Shown in pieces: positions 28,707-37,917 of a DNA stretch of 64,000 bases (position 1 is the first letter of the stretch; the number at the start of each line of letters is the position of its first letter). The stretch covers positions 186,001 to 250,000 of the forward strand of contig CALBDS010000001.1 in assembly GCA_937927415.1 (NCBI GenBank), written 5' to 3'. The notes under the pieces are model-generated. The model was given only the letters and a program-made list of their open reading frames with translations, had not been told where the DNA came from and made no database searches. Position numbers and translations under genes: made by a program. The stretch comes from an uncultured Rhodospirillaceae bacterium. GTDB lineage: Bacteria; Pseudomonadota; Alphaproteobacteria; Azospirillales; Azospirillaceae.

Positions 28707-29821
28707 CCGGACGCTCCATGCTGAGGCCGTCGGTCCTGCTGCCGCTGGCCGCCCTGGTGATGCCGTTCGGAATGACCGCCTCGGACAAGGTGATCTTCGC
28801 CTTCCGCGACCCGGTGTCCCTGGCCGGGCTGCTGGCGGTGCTGGGGGCGGCTATTTTCGTGCGACTGTCCCCGGAACGCCCGGCGGTGGAGGCGGGCGTG
28901 AGCCTGCTGGCCGCGGTGCTGGCGGCGGCCGCACCGCTGCACCTGCTGGGCAAGGGCATCACGCTGGGCGCCCACGCCCCCGGCCTGTGGGTGATGCTGG
29001 CGGGGGCGGCGCTTGCGCTCTGCCGGGCGCTGGGCATCCTGTCCGCCGGGTCGTGGACGGGCCGCAAGGCGGTGGTCGCCGGGCTGTTCGGGGCGGCGCT
29101 GATCTATGCCTGGGAAGCGGGCGTGCGCGGATTCGCGGTGCCCAGCATCCTGTTGCCGGCGCCCAGCGCCATTTTCGCGGTTCTGGGGCCGCAGGCGGAT
29201 CTTCTGTGGGCCGATTTCCAGCAAACGGTGCTGAAGGCGGTGCTGCGCGGCTATCTGATGGGGTGTCTGGCCGGGTTCGTGGTGGCGGTGATCGCCGACC
29301 GCGTGCCGTTCCTGGCCCGCGGGCTGCTGCCCTTCGGCAATCTGATCAGCGCCATTCCCATCGTCGGCATCGCCCCGATCATGGTGATGTGGTTCGGCTT
29401 CGACTGGCCGTCGAAGGCGGCGGTGGTGGTGGTGGTCACTTTCTTCCCCATGCTGGTCAACACGCTGAGCGGGCTGGCGGCGTCGGACCGGCTGCAGATG
29501 GACCTGATGCGGTCGTACGCCGCCGGGTACTGGCGCACGCTGGTGACGCTGCGCCTGCCCAACGCCCTGCCGTTTTTGTTCAATGCGCTGAAAATCAACT
29601 CGACCCTGGCGCTGATCGGCGCGATTGTGGCGGAGTTTTTCGGCACGCCGGTGGTGGGCATGGGCTTCCGCATCTCCACCGAGGTGTCGCGGATGAACCT
29701 GGACATCGTGTGGGCGACCATTCTGGTGGCGGCGGTCACCGGCTCCGTGATTTACGGCGTGCTGACGCTGGCCGAACGCACGCTGACCGCGTGGCACCCG
29801 TCGGCGCGCGGGCGTGATTAA
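28703..29821 (+). CDS. NitT/TauT-type ABC transporter, permease 2 with extra N-terminal membrane domain
   Basis: 372 residues, longer than usual. The first 130 residues add about four hydrophobic segments before the standard permease core; the core has the EAA loop DLMRSYAAGYWRTLVTLRLPN (about 271-291). The start at 28703 lies in the stop of permease 1 (ATGA). It probably forms a heterodimeric channel with permease 1. After it the operon is interrupted by a toxin-antitoxin remnant before the binding-protein gene. Confidence 0.9.
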   Translation: MTGRSMLRPSVLLPLAALVMPFGMTASDKVIFAFRDPVSLAGLLAVLGAAIFVRLSPERPAVEAGVSLLAAVLAAAAPLHLLGKGITLGAHAPGLWVMLAGAALALCRALGILSAGSWTGRKAVVAGLFGAALIYAWEAGVRGFAVPSILLPAPSAIFAVLGPQADLLWADFQQTVLKAVLRGYLMGCLAGFVVAVIADRVPFLARGLLPFGNLISAIPIVGIAPIMVMWFGFDWPSKAAVVVVVTFFPMLVNTLSGLAASDRLQMDLMRSYAAGYWRTLVTLRLPNALPFLFNALKINSTLALIGAIVAEFFGTPVVGMGFRISTEVSRMNLDIVWATILVAAVTGSVIYGVLTLAERTLTAWHPSARGRD

Positions 29822-29871
29822 CGCGCGAACCATCCTCTTTCACAGCCGGTAGGACAGCCGTGGAGGCTTCT

Positions 29872-30096
29872 ATGCACACCATCAAGCTTACGAAGGTCGG
29901 CAACGCGACCGGGCTGACCTTGCCGCGCGACGTTCTCTCGGCCGCCGGCCTTCAGCACGGTGACGCCGTGGCGGTCGAGGTGCGCGATGGCCACATCGAG
30001 ATCGCCAAAGCCGACGACACCTACAACCGTGCCATGGAGGTCGGGCGTCGCTTTTCTGCGCGTTACCGCCGGACCATGGACATTCTGTCCAAGTAG
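29872..30096 (+). CDS. AbrB/MazE-type antitoxin (SpoVT-AbrB fold), orphan
   Basis: 74 residues. LTKVGNATGLTLPRDVLSAAGLQHGDAV is a swapped-hairpin AbrB domain, followed by a helical tail (YNRAMEVGRRFSARYRRTMDIL) of the kind that neutralises a Doc/Fic-type toxin. The ATG at 29872 is chosen because GGAGG lies 6 bases upstream; GTG 29860 would put that site inside the gene. Its cognate toxin gene is reduced to a tail (30136-30231). It sits between the ABC permease and binding-protein genes. Confidence 0.85.
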   Translation: MHTIKLTKVGNATGLTLPRDVLSAAGLQHGDAVAVEVRDGHIEIAKADDTYNRAMEVGRRFSARYRRTMDILSK

Positions 30097-30135
30097 GTGA
30101 CGTGTGAACGGACCGGCGATCCAGGGACGCCCTTA

Positions 30136-30231
30136 ATGCCAATGGCCCTGGCCGCCGGTACTCTGAGCGAAGACGCATTCCGCGACTGGGTGGCAAACCA
30201 CGCCTATGACATCACGGATTCGATTCCGTAA
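30136..30231 (+). pseudogene. C-terminal remnant of a Doc (death-on-curing) toxin
   Basis: A 31-residue frame starting MPMALAAGTLSEDAFRDWV. From memory of the family, Doc toxins end with a helix very like ALAAGELSEEEFAxWL, so this is most simply the tail of a toxin gene whose catalytic HPFxxGN/K part has been deleted. The 39 bases between it and the antitoxin show no Doc N-terminus. The order antitoxin then toxin fits a former TA operon. It could be translated, but would not be a functional toxin. Confidence 0.65.
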
Positions 30232-30265
30232 GATTGATATCCATAAAAAGAGAAGGGTATTCCCG

Positions 30266-31282
30266 ATGAACAGGAAGCGGTGGTTCGGTACGGCGGCGGC
30301 GGTGGCTCTGGCTGTGGCGGCGTTCGCCGGTTCGGCGCAGGCCAAGGACAAGCTGACGCTGCAGTTGAAATGGGTGCCGCAGGCGCAGTTCGCCGGCTAT
30401 TACGTCGCCAAGGCCAAGGGCTTTTACGACGAAGCCGGGCTGGACGTGACCATCAAGGCCGGCGGTCCCGACATCAACCCGTCGCAGGTGATCGCCGGCG
30501 GCGGCGCCGATGTGGTGGTGGACTGGATGCCCTCCGCCCTTGCCACCCGTGAAAAGGGCGTGCCGCTGGTCAATTTCGGCCAGATCTTCCAGAAATCGGG
30601 GATGCTGCTGACCTGCCGCAAGGACGCGGGCATCACCTCGCCCAAGGATTTCAAGGGCCGCACCCTGGGCGTGTGGTTCGCCGGCAACGAATATCCCTTC
30701 CTGGCGTGGATGAGCAAGCTGGGCTATTCCACCAGCGGCGCCAACCCCGACATCAAGATCCTGAAGCAGGGCTTCAACGTCGATCCGCTGCTGCAAAAGC
30801 AGGCCGATTGCATCTCGACCGAGGTCTACAACGAATATCAGCAGGTGCTGGAAGCCGGCATCCCGGAATCGGAACTGGTGGTGTTCAACTACCAGAACGA
30901 AGGGGTCGCCACCCTTGAGGATGGGTTCTGGGCACTGGAAAAGACCCTGGCCGATCCGGCCAAGGTGGAGCAGTTCGCCCGCCTGATGAAGGCCACCTTC
31001 AAGGGCTGGGAGTATGCCACCAAGAACCAGAAGGAAGCGGTCCAGATCGTTCTGGACAACGACGCCACCGGCTCCCAGACCGAGGAGCATCAGGCCAGCA
31101 TGCTGCGGGAATCGGTGAAGCTGTTGGAAGGGGCGACGAAGGGGCCGGGCTATCTCGACCCCGCCGATTACGAGCGCACGGTGGGCATCCTGCTGTCCGG
31201 CACCTCGGCCCCGGTGATCTCCAAAAAGCCCGAGGGGGCCTACACCCACGCCGTCTATGACGCCATGCAGGCGTTGAAGTAA
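30266..31282 (+). CDS. ABC transporter substrate-binding protein, NMT1/THI5-like
   Basis: 338 residues with a signal peptide (1-26, cleavage after SAQA). The mature start LQLKWVPQAQFAGYYVAKAKGFY is the classic NMT1/ThiY-like opening, and VVDWMPSALATREKG follows. The ATG at 30266 has AGAAGGG upstream. It is almost certainly the binding protein of the transporter at 27008-29821, displaced by the antitoxin insert. The ligand may be a pyrimidine or thiamine-like compound; no riboswitch is seen here, so this is open. Confidence 0.88.
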   Translation: MNRKRWFGTAAAVALAVAAFAGSAQAKDKLTLQLKWVPQAQFAGYYVAKAKGFYDEAGLDVTIKAGGPDINPSQVIAGGGADVVVDWMPSALATREKGVPLVNFGQIFQKSGMLLTCRKDAGITSPKDFKGRTLGVWFAGNEYPFLAWMSKLGYSTSGANPDIKILKQGFNVDPLLQKQADCISTEVYNEYQQVLEAGIPESELVVFNYQNEGVATLEDGFWALEKTLADPAKVEQFARLMKATFKGWEYATKNQKEAVQIVLDNDATGSQTEEHQASMLRESVKLLEGATKGPGYLDPADYERTVGILLSGTSAPVISKKPEGAYTHAVYDAMQALK

Positions 31283-31291
31283 CCGCCTTGC

Positions 31292-31324
31292 CCCAGCCTC
31301 TCCCCATTGGGGGGAGAGGCTGGG
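31292..31324 (+). terminator. Terminator hairpin after the binding-protein gene
   Basis: CCCAGCCTCTCCCC pairs with GGGGAGAGGCTGGG around a short loop, 9 bases after the stop. Further downstream is a CTTTT run. The strong stem supports termination of the ABC operon. Confidence 0.75.
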
Positions 31325-31447
31325 CACAAGAGCAACTTTTCCAAGAAAACCCTTTGCAATCAGGGTATTCCCGCCCCACCCTGCCCCTTCACCACGGCGG
31401 GGAGACGGGATAATGTGGCCGGAGCCTTCACCGCATCCCGTGCCGCC

Positions 31448-32908
31448 ATGCCGTCGCCCGTCCCCGCGGTTGCCCCCGTCATCGTCTGGTTCCGCCAGGA
31501 TCTCCGCCTTGCCGACAACCCGGCCCTGTCCGCCGCCGCGGCCAGTGGGGCGCCGGTCATCCCCCTGTTCATCCGGGAAGAGGATCCGGCCGATCCCTGG
31601 CCCCCGGGCGGGGCGTCGCGCTGGTGGCTGCACGGCAGCCTGACGGCGCTGGCCGCCGATCTCGCCGGGGCCGGATCGCCGCTGGTGCTGCGCCGTGGGC
31701 CGCCCGCCCAAGTGCTGGAGGATCTGATTGCCGAAACCGGCGCCGACACCGTGTTGTGGAACCGCCGCTACGAACCGGCAGCCCGCCTCCGCGACGAAGC
31801 CATCAAGGCGGCGCTCAAGGCCCGCGGCCTACGGGTGGAAAGCGTCAACGGCGCGCTGCTGTTCGAACCCTGGACCGTGCGCGGCAAGACCGGGGAGCCG
31901 TACCGGGTCTTCACCCCCTTCTGGAAAGCCTGCCTCGCCCTGCCCGAGCCGCCGGCCCCGCTGCCGGCCCCGGTGCGGCTGAACGCCCCGGCGGTTGCCC
32001 CGGCGGGGGATCGTCTGGCGGAGTGGGGGCTGCTGCCCACCGCCCCCGACTGGGCCGGCGGGCTGCGGGACACCTGGACGCCGGGGGAAACCGGGGCACG
32101 GCGACGGCTGGCCGCCTTTCTCGACGGCCCCGTTGCGGTTTACAAGACCGAACGCGACCGGCCCGACCGCGAGTCCGTTTCCCGCCTGTCACCCCATCTG
32201 CATTTTGGGGAGATCAGCCCGCGGCAGGTGTGGCACGCCGCCCGTCACGCCGCCGCCGCGCAGCCAGAGCGCGCCGCCGGGGTGGATGCCTTCCTGCGTG
32301 AAGTCGGATGGCGGGAATTCAGCGTCAATCTGCTCCACCACCTGCCCTTCCTCCCCGAATCGCCGCTGGACGCGCGTTTCGTCCGCTTTCCCTGGCGCGA
32401 CGATCCGGCGGGACTGGCGGCGTGGCAGCGCGGGCGCACCGGCTATCCCATCGTCGATGCCGGGATGCGCCAGCTTTGGCAAAGCGGGTGGATGCACAAC
32501 CGGGTGCGGATGATCGCCGCCTCCTTCCTCATCAAGGATCTGCTGATTCCCTGGCAGGCGGGACAGGCGTGGTTCTGGGACACGCTGGTCGATGCCGATC
32601 TGGCCAACAACGCGGCAAGCTGGCAGTGGGTGGCCGGTTGCGGCGCCGACGCCGCCCCCTATTTCCGCATCTTCAATCCCGTTCTGCAGGGGGAAAAGTT
32701 CGATCCCGCCGGATCTTACGTCCGCCGCTGGGTCCCGGAACTCGCCCATCTGCCCGACGCCTGGATCCACAAGCCATGGGAGGCGCCGCCCGCCGTCCTG
32801 GCCGGGGCCGGGGTGCGGCTGGGTCAGACATACCCCCGTCCGCTGGTCGATCATGCCGCCGCCCGCAACCGGGCCCTGGCCGCCATGGAGACCGTCAAAC
32901 TTCCCTAA
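31448..32908 (+). CDS. phr: Deoxyribodipyrimidine photolyase
   Basis: 486 residues, normal length. The N-terminal photolyase domain begins VIVWFRQDLRLADNPAL. The FAD-binding domain has SRLSPHLHFGEISPRQVW, FLREVGWREFSVNLL and the DNA-binding WMHNRVRMIAASFLIKDLLI. The core NNAASWQWVAGCGADAAPYFRIFNP matches class I CPD photolyases. It repairs UV-induced pyrimidine dimers with light. The ATG at 31448 is chosen because homologues start just before the VIVWFRQDLR strand. No obvious operon partner. Confidence 0.95.
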   Translation: MPSPVPAVAPVIVWFRQDLRLADNPALSAAAASGAPVIPLFIREEDPADPWPPGGASRWWLHGSLTALAADLAGAGSPLVLRRGPPAQVLEDLIAETGADTVLWNRRYEPAARLRDEAIKAALKARGLRVESVNGALLFEPWTVRGKTGEPYRVFTPFWKACLALPEPPAPLPAPVRLNAPAVAPAGDRLAEWGLLPTAPDWAGGLRDTWTPGETGARRRLAAFLDGPVAVYKTERDRPDRESVSRLSPHLHFGEISPRQVWHAARHAAAAQPERAAGVDAFLREVGWREFSVNLLHHLPFLPESPLDARFVRFPWRDDPAGLAAWQRGRTGYPIVDAGMRQLWQSGWMHNRVRMIAASFLIKDLLIPWQAGQAWFWDTLVDADLANNAASWQWVAGCGADAAPYFRIFNPVLQGEKFDPAGSYVRRWVPELAHLPDAWIHKPWEAPPAVLAGAGVRLGQTYPRPLVDHAAARNRALAAMETVKLP

Positions 32909-32925
32909 ACGGCAAATTCACCGGC

Positions 32926-32954
32926 GCGTCATCCCTTCGCAACAGAACTGTCAT
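32926..32954 (+). promoter_or_regulatory. Possible PhoB half-sites before phoX
   Basis: GCGTCAT (32926-32932) and CTGTCAT (32948-32954) have the same phase 22 bases apart, two 11-base Pho-box units, about 95 bases before phoX. Only the second is a consensus half-site, so this is weak. Confidence 0.3.
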
Positions 32955-33047
32955 GGCCGGGAACTATGGTGCCGCCCAAGGTCGCGGCGCCATCGGCCGC
33001 CGCACGGTTTTGTTTCAGGGACTGCCTGGAAAAGGCGAGGAGAGAGC

Positions 33048-35054
33048 ATGGACCGCCACGACACGGCCCCCAAGGGGTCGAAGTACCTGACCTTCGACAC
33101 GGCCGAGGATGTGGGCAGCAACCCCACCGCCAACCCGGCCATCGGCGACGTGATCGCCGCCCGCTTCGGACGCCGCGGCATGCTGCGCGGCATGCTGGCG
33201 CTGGGGGCCACCACCGCCCTGACCGGCCCGGCGCTGACCGCCCTGACCCGCGATGCCCAGGCAGCCCCCCTGCCCTCGTTCTCCTTCAAGGAGATCGAGC
33301 ACGGCGTCGATGAAACCCATCACGTGGCCGAAGGCTACAACGCCGACATCCTGATCCGCTGGGGCGACCCGGTGGTGTCCGGCGCCCCCGCCTTCGACCC
33401 GCAGAAGCAGACGGCGGCGGCCCAGGCGCAGCAGTTCGGCTACAACAACGATTTCGTGGGTTATGCCCCGCTGCCGCTGGGGTCCAACACCCCCGACCAC
33501 GGGCTGCTCTGCGTCAACCACGAATACACCGACGAGGAAGTGATGTTCCCCGGTGTGGGCGTGGAACAGCAGAAAGACAAGTTCGCCCACATGACCAAGG
33601 ATCTGGCCGACATCGAAATCGCCGCCCACGGCGGTTCGGTGATCGAGATCCGCAAGGTGGACGGCAAGTGGACCTATGATCCCAAATCCACCTACAACCG
33701 CCGCATCACCGGCGAAACCGAATGCACCATCACCGGCCCCGCCGCCGGCCATGCCCTGCTGAAGACCGGCGCCGACGCCACCGGCACCAAGGTCCGCGGC
33801 ATGCTGAACAACTGTTCCGGCGGCATGACCCCGTGGGGCACCTGGCTGTCGGCGGAAGAGAACACCAACGGCTATTTCTGGGGCAAGATCGCCGACGAAA
33901 CCACCCTGGACGCCAAGGCCAAGAAACGCTACGGGATCCCCGGCGGCTGGTACAACTGGGGCCAGTACCACGACCGCTTCGACGTCGCCAAGGAACCGAA
34001 CGAGTGCAACCGCTTCGGCTGGATCGTGGAAATCGACCCGTACGATCCCACCGCCACGCCCAAGAAGCGCACCGCCTTCGGCCGCTTCAAGCACGAAGCC
34101 TGCACCATCGTGGTGGAAAAGGACGGCACCGTCGTCGCCTATTCCGGTGACGACGAACGCTTCGATTACGTCTACAAGCTGGTCGCCAAGAAGAAGTACG
34201 ATCCCAACAACCGCGCCGCCAACCTGGACATCCTGGAAGACGGCACGCTCTATGTGGCGAAGTTCAACGCCGACGGCTCGGTGGAATGGCTGCCGCTGGT
34301 CCATGGCCAGGGTCCGCTGACCGCCGAGAAGGGCTTTGCCGATCAGGCCACCGTGCTGGTCTATGCCCGTCTGGCCGCCGACGCCCTGGGTGCGACCAAG
34401 ATGGACCGCCCGGAAGACATCGAATACAACCCCGTCACCGGTAAGGTGATCGTGGCCTTGACCAACAACTCCCGCCGGAAGGCCGATCAGGTAGACGCCG
34501 CCAACCCGCGCGCCGAAAACCAGTGGGGCCACATCATCGAAATCTCCGCCGACGGTTCGCACGCCGCGACGAAGGCCACGTGGGAACTGCTGCTGAAGGC
34601 CGGCAACCCCGCCGATCCGGCGGTGCAGGCCCAGTATCACCCCGAAACCAGCAAGGACGGCTGGTTTGCCTGCCCCGACAACGTGGCGTGCGACCATCAG
34701 GGCCGCCTGTGGGTCGCCACCGACCAGGGGGAAGCCTGGGCCAAGGCGTCGGGCAGCGCCGACGGCATCTGGGCGGTGGAAACCGACGGTCCGCGCCGCG
34801 GTCTGTCCAAGATGTTCTTCCGCGTGCCGGTGGGTGCGGAAATGTGCGGCCCGTGGTTTGCCCCCGACGACAAGACCTTCTTCGTCGCCGTGCAGCACCC
34901 GGCGGTGGACGGTGTGGACGCCTGGCCGAAGTTCGGCAAGCTGTCGTCGTTTGAGGAACCGGCCACCCGCTGGCCCGACTTCAAGGACGGCGTGCCGCCG
35001 CGCCCCTCGGTCGTGGTCATCACCAAGAAGGATGGCGGCGTGATCGGCTCGTAA
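33048..35054 (+). CDS. phoX: PhoX-family alkaline phosphatase (DUF839)
   Basis: 668 residues. A twin-arginine signal is visible at RRGMLRG (Arg42-Arg43) after a long N-region, followed by a hydrophobic stretch and DAQAAPLPS, so the folded protein is exported by Tat, as expected for a cofactor-loaded enzyme. LLCVNHEYTDEEVMFPG, NCSGGMTPWGTWLSAEENTNGYFWG and RPEDIEYNP are typical of PhoX, a Ca2+/Fe3+ phosphomonoesterase. The ATG at 33048 has GAGGAGAG upstream. It acts in the periplasm to release phosphate. It is monocistronic, with a terminator after it. Confidence 0.94.
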   Translation: MDRHDTAPKGSKYLTFDTAEDVGSNPTANPAIGDVIAARFGRRGMLRGMLALGATTALTGPALTALTRDAQAAPLPSFSFKEIEHGVDETHHVAEGYNADILIRWGDPVVSGAPAFDPQKQTAAAQAQQFGYNNDFVGYAPLPLGSNTPDHGLLCVNHEYTDEEVMFPGVGVEQQKDKFAHMTKDLADIEIAAHGGSVIEIRKVDGKWTYDPKSTYNRRITGETECTITGPAAGHALLKTGADATGTKVRGMLNNCSGGMTPWGTWLSAEENTNGYFWGKIADETTLDAKAKKRYGIPGGWYNWGQYHDRFDVAKEPNECNRFGWIVEIDPYDPTATPKKRTAFGRFKHEACTIVVEKDGTVVAYSGDDERFDYVYKLVAKKKYDPNNRAANLDILEDGTLYVAKFNADGSVEWLPLVHGQGPLTAEKGFADQATVLVYARLAADALGATKMDRPEDIEYNPVTGKVIVALTNNSRRKADQVDAANPRAENQWGHIIEISADGSHAATKATWELLLKAGNPADPAVQAQYHPETSKDGWFACPDNVACDHQGRLWVATDQGEAWAKASGSADGIWAVETDGPRRGLSKMFFRVPVGAEMCGPWFAPDDKTFFVAVQHPAVDGVDAWPKFGKLSSFEEPATRWPDFKDGVPPRPSVVVITKKDGGVIGS

Positions 35055-35089
35055 CCCGACCCTTTCACCTCGGCAAATCCTCGAAAACG

Positions 35090-35120
35090 TTGCGCCGCCG
35101 GGCCTTGTCCGGCGGCGCAA
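35090..35120 (+). terminator. Rho-independent terminator after phoX
   Basis: TTGCGCCGCCGG pairs with CCGGCGGCGCAA across a 7-base loop, followed by TGCTTTTGT. It lies 36 bases after the phoX stop. Confidence 0.85.
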
Positions 35121-35305
35121 TGCTTTTGTGCCCCTGGGTTTTGCTCACCCGGGGGATTTCGAATCGCGAACGGCTTCGGCAAAATGTTTGGTTTTGGCAA
35201 CAATACCCTTCGTTGATTTGTTAACTTTAGATTAATCTAATCTGACATAACCATGGCATTATTCGCTCATCATCAGAATTTCATAGACAACAACACGGAA
35301 CGACA

Positions 35306-37279
35306 ATGCCGCCACGCCCCGCATCAGGATCACGCCTGTCGGAACGGTTGATCTATAAGGTCATCGCCGTTGCATCGGCCATTGTTCTGGCATCTTTTGT
35401 TCTTTTTTCACTTTACAACGACCGTTATCAGGAGAATGCCATCGCGGTGCGGGTGGAAAGCCAGACGCGGGAGTTGAGCGGTGCCGCCATCGGCAGCATC
35501 CGCAACTGGCTGTCCGGGCGCATTCTGCTGGTGGAGAATCTGGCGCAGAACCTTCCCGGTTACCGCAACCCCGACGACATCCGCCCGCTGCTGAAACGGA
35601 CGAGTCTAGCGGACACGTTCTTCTCCATCTATTACGGCCAGGCGGATGGGGTGCACACCAATCATTCCGGCCGGGCGCTGTCGGCGGGATACGATCCCCG
35701 TCAGCGGCCCTGGTACCGGGCGGCGACGGCGGCCAACGGCACGGTGCTGACCGAACCCTATGTGGACGCCGGGGCCGGCAAGCAACTGGTGCTGACCATC
35801 GCCACGCCGGTGCGGGGGGCCGACGGCGCCATCGCCGGGGTGACCGGGGCCGATCTGAAGCTCGACACGCTGTCGCACATCCTCAACGCCGTCGGCATCG
35901 GCGGCATCGGGCAGGCGTTCATGGTCGGCGCCGATGGCAAGGTGCTGGTCCATCCCGATCAGGATCGCGTGATGAAGCCGCTGTCGGAGCTTTTCTCCGG
36001 CCCGGTGCCGGCGCTGGAGCCGCGATTCAGCGAAACCACCATCGGCGGACGCCCGATGCTGGTCGCCTTCTTTCCCATCGACGGGCTGCCCTCGGTCAAA
36101 TGGCTGGTCGGCATCGCCATCGATAAGGACAAGGCGTTCGCCGAACTGTGGCAGTTCCGCGTGACCGCGGCGACCGCCACCCTGGTGGCGGTGGTGGCGA
36201 TGATCCTGCTGCAGGGCTATGCCATCCACCTCATGGTGTCCACGCCGCTGCGGCGGATCACCGGGGTGATGCAGCGTCTGGCCAACGGCGATCTGTCGGT
36301 TGCCATCCCCGACGGCCACCGGCACGACGAGATCGGCGCCATGGCCCACACCGTTGCCGTGTTCAAGGACAACGCCCGCGAGGTCGCCCGGCTGGCGGAG
36401 GCCGAGGCCGCCGAACAGGCCCGCAAGGAGGCGCGGATGCAGCGCCTGGAACAGCTCAACGCCGGGTTCAAGACACGGATGAGCGGCGCCATCACCCAGC
36501 TCTCCGCGGCGGCGGCGGACATGGAACGGGTGTCGCAGAGCATGACGGCGCTGGCGGACGGCGCCAGGGAACAGACCGCATCGGTAGCGTCGGCGACCGA
36601 ACAGATGACCGCCAATGTGGAAAACGTCGCCTCGTCGGCGGAGGAACTGACCGCCTCGATCCAGGAAATCGCCCGGCGGGTTCAATCCTCGCTTTCCATC
36701 GCCAGCCGGGCGGTGGATGGGGCGCGCCAGACCAGCGAAACGGTCAACACCCTGTCCCAGGGCGCGCAGAAGGTGGGCGACGTGGTGTCGCTGATCGCCG
36801 AAATCGCAGCGCAAACCAACCTCCTGGCGCTCAACGCCACCATCGAGGCGTCACGGGCCGGGGAAGCCGGCAAGGGTTTCGCCGTGGTGGCCAGCGAGGT
36901 CAAGGCGCTGGCCAACCAGACCGCGCAGGCGACCGAGGACATCACCCGCCAGATCGCCCACATGCAGGCCGCCACCAACGACACGGTGCAGTCGATCCAG
37001 GGCATCAGCGCCACCATCGGCGAGATGAACGGCATTTCCACCGATATCGCCGCCGCCGTGGAACAGCAGGGGGCGGCGACCGGGGACATCGCCCGCCATA
37101 CCCAGGAAACCGCCGCCGGAACCCGCGACATCGCCGCCCGCGCCGGCCACCTGCAGGAAGCAGCCAGCGAAACCGGCGGCACGGCCACCATGGTGCTTGG
37201 CTCGGCACACGAGGTCACCCACCAGTTGAAGGCGATCAAGGCGGAAATCGAAACCTTCCTTGCCGCCATCAACGAATAG
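35306..37279 (+). CDS. Methyl-accepting chemotaxis protein with dCache domain
   Basis: 657 residues. An N-terminal membrane segment (about 15-40) leads into a periplasmic dCache_1 domain (SAGYDPRQRPWYRAA, GVTGADLKL), a second membrane segment near residues 285-310, a HAMP domain and a cytoplasmic signalling domain. The hairpin tip EIAAQTNLLALNATIEASRA sits at about residues 499-518, the conserved CheA/CheW contact. dCache with the RPWYRAA segment often senses amino acids or other small carboxylates. No CheR-binding pentapeptide at the C-terminus. Upstream is an AT-rich promoter region. Confidence 0.94.
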   Translation: MPPRPASGSRLSERLIYKVIAVASAIVLASFVLFSLYNDRYQENAIAVRVESQTRELSGAAIGSIRNWLSGRILLVENLAQNLPGYRNPDDIRPLLKRTSLADTFFSIYYGQADGVHTNHSGRALSAGYDPRQRPWYRAATAANGTVLTEPYVDAGAGKQLVLTIATPVRGADGAIAGVTGADLKLDTLSHILNAVGIGGIGQAFMVGADGKVLVHPDQDRVMKPLSELFSGPVPALEPRFSETTIGGRPMLVAFFPIDGLPSVKWLVGIAIDKDKAFAELWQFRVTAATATLVAVVAMILLQGYAIHLMVSTPLRRITGVMQRLANGDLSVAIPDGHRHDEIGAMAHTVAVFKDNAREVARLAEAEAAEQARKEARMQRLEQLNAGFKTRMSGAITQLSAAAADMERVSQSMTALADGAREQTASVASATEQMTANVENVASSAEELTASIQEIARRVQSSLSIASRAVDGARQTSETVNTLSQGAQKVGDVVSLIAEIAAQTNLLALNATIEASRAGEAGKGFAVVASEVKALANQTAQATEDITRQIAHMQAATNDTVQSIQGISATIGEMNGISTDIAAAVEQQGAATGDIARHTQETAAGTRDIAARAGHLQEAASETGGTATMVLGSAHEVTHQLKAIKAEIETFLAAINE

Positions 37280-37392
37280 CCGAGGACCCGAACGGAAAAA
37301 CGGGGCGTAAGGCGCCGGGGTATCACGCAATTCTCCGCCCGTTTCATCGCGGTGCATTTGTGCCGGCGCCCAAGGGTGCTATATCTGCCACC

Positions 37393-37917
37393 ATGAGTTC
37401 GCCGCCCGCTCTGGCCACCCACCCGGCCGACCACAACCACAGCGCCTGCATCGGCGATGCGATGGCCCGCGCCGATGCCGTGTGCGCCGCCCGCGGTGCG
37501 CGCCTGACCGCGCTGCGCCGCCGGGTGCTGGAACTGGTGTGGACCAGCCACCGCCCGCGCGGGGCCTATGCCATCCTGGAAGACCTGAGCCAGCAGGACG
37601 GCAAGCCGGTCGCACCGCTGACCGTCTACCGCGCCCTGGAATTCCTGGTGGAACACGGCCTGGTCCATCGGCTGGAAAGCCTGAACGCCTATGTCGGGTG
37701 TTCCAGCCCCGGCGAAGGTCACGCCGGGCAGTTTCTGGTGTGCGAACGGTGCGGTACAGCGTGGGAGATCGACGATCCTCCCATCGACGACGCCATCCGC
37801 ACCGCCGCCGCGCACCATGGGTTCCTGCCCCAGCGCCCGATGGTGGAGGTGCGCGGGCTGTGCGCCCAATGCCGGGCAACCGGCACCGATTCCGTATCTC
37901 AGGAGACTTCCCCGTGA
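37393..37917 (+). CDS. zur: Fur-family zinc uptake regulator
   Basis: 174 residues. The winged HTH is seen as TALRRRVLELVWTSHRP and VAPLTVYRALEFLVEHGLVHRL. Two CxxC pairs (CERCG and CAQCR) form the structural zinc site. The His-rich N-terminus (HPADHNHSAC) and absence of a Fur-like HHH motif favour Zur over Fur. It should repress zinc-import genes when zinc is plentiful. It overlaps the COG0523 GTPase gene (GTGA), consistent with zinc homeostasis. ATG 37393 lies in a region without a strong ribosome site. Confidence 0.88.
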   Translation: MSSPPALATHPADHNHSACIGDAMARADAVCAARGARLTALRRRVLELVWTSHRPRGAYAILEDLSQQDGKPVAPLTVYRALEFLVEHGLVHRLESLNAYVGCSSPGEGHAGQFLVCERCGTAWEIDDPPIDDAIRTAAAHHGFLPQRPMVEVRGLCAQCRATGTDSVSQETSP

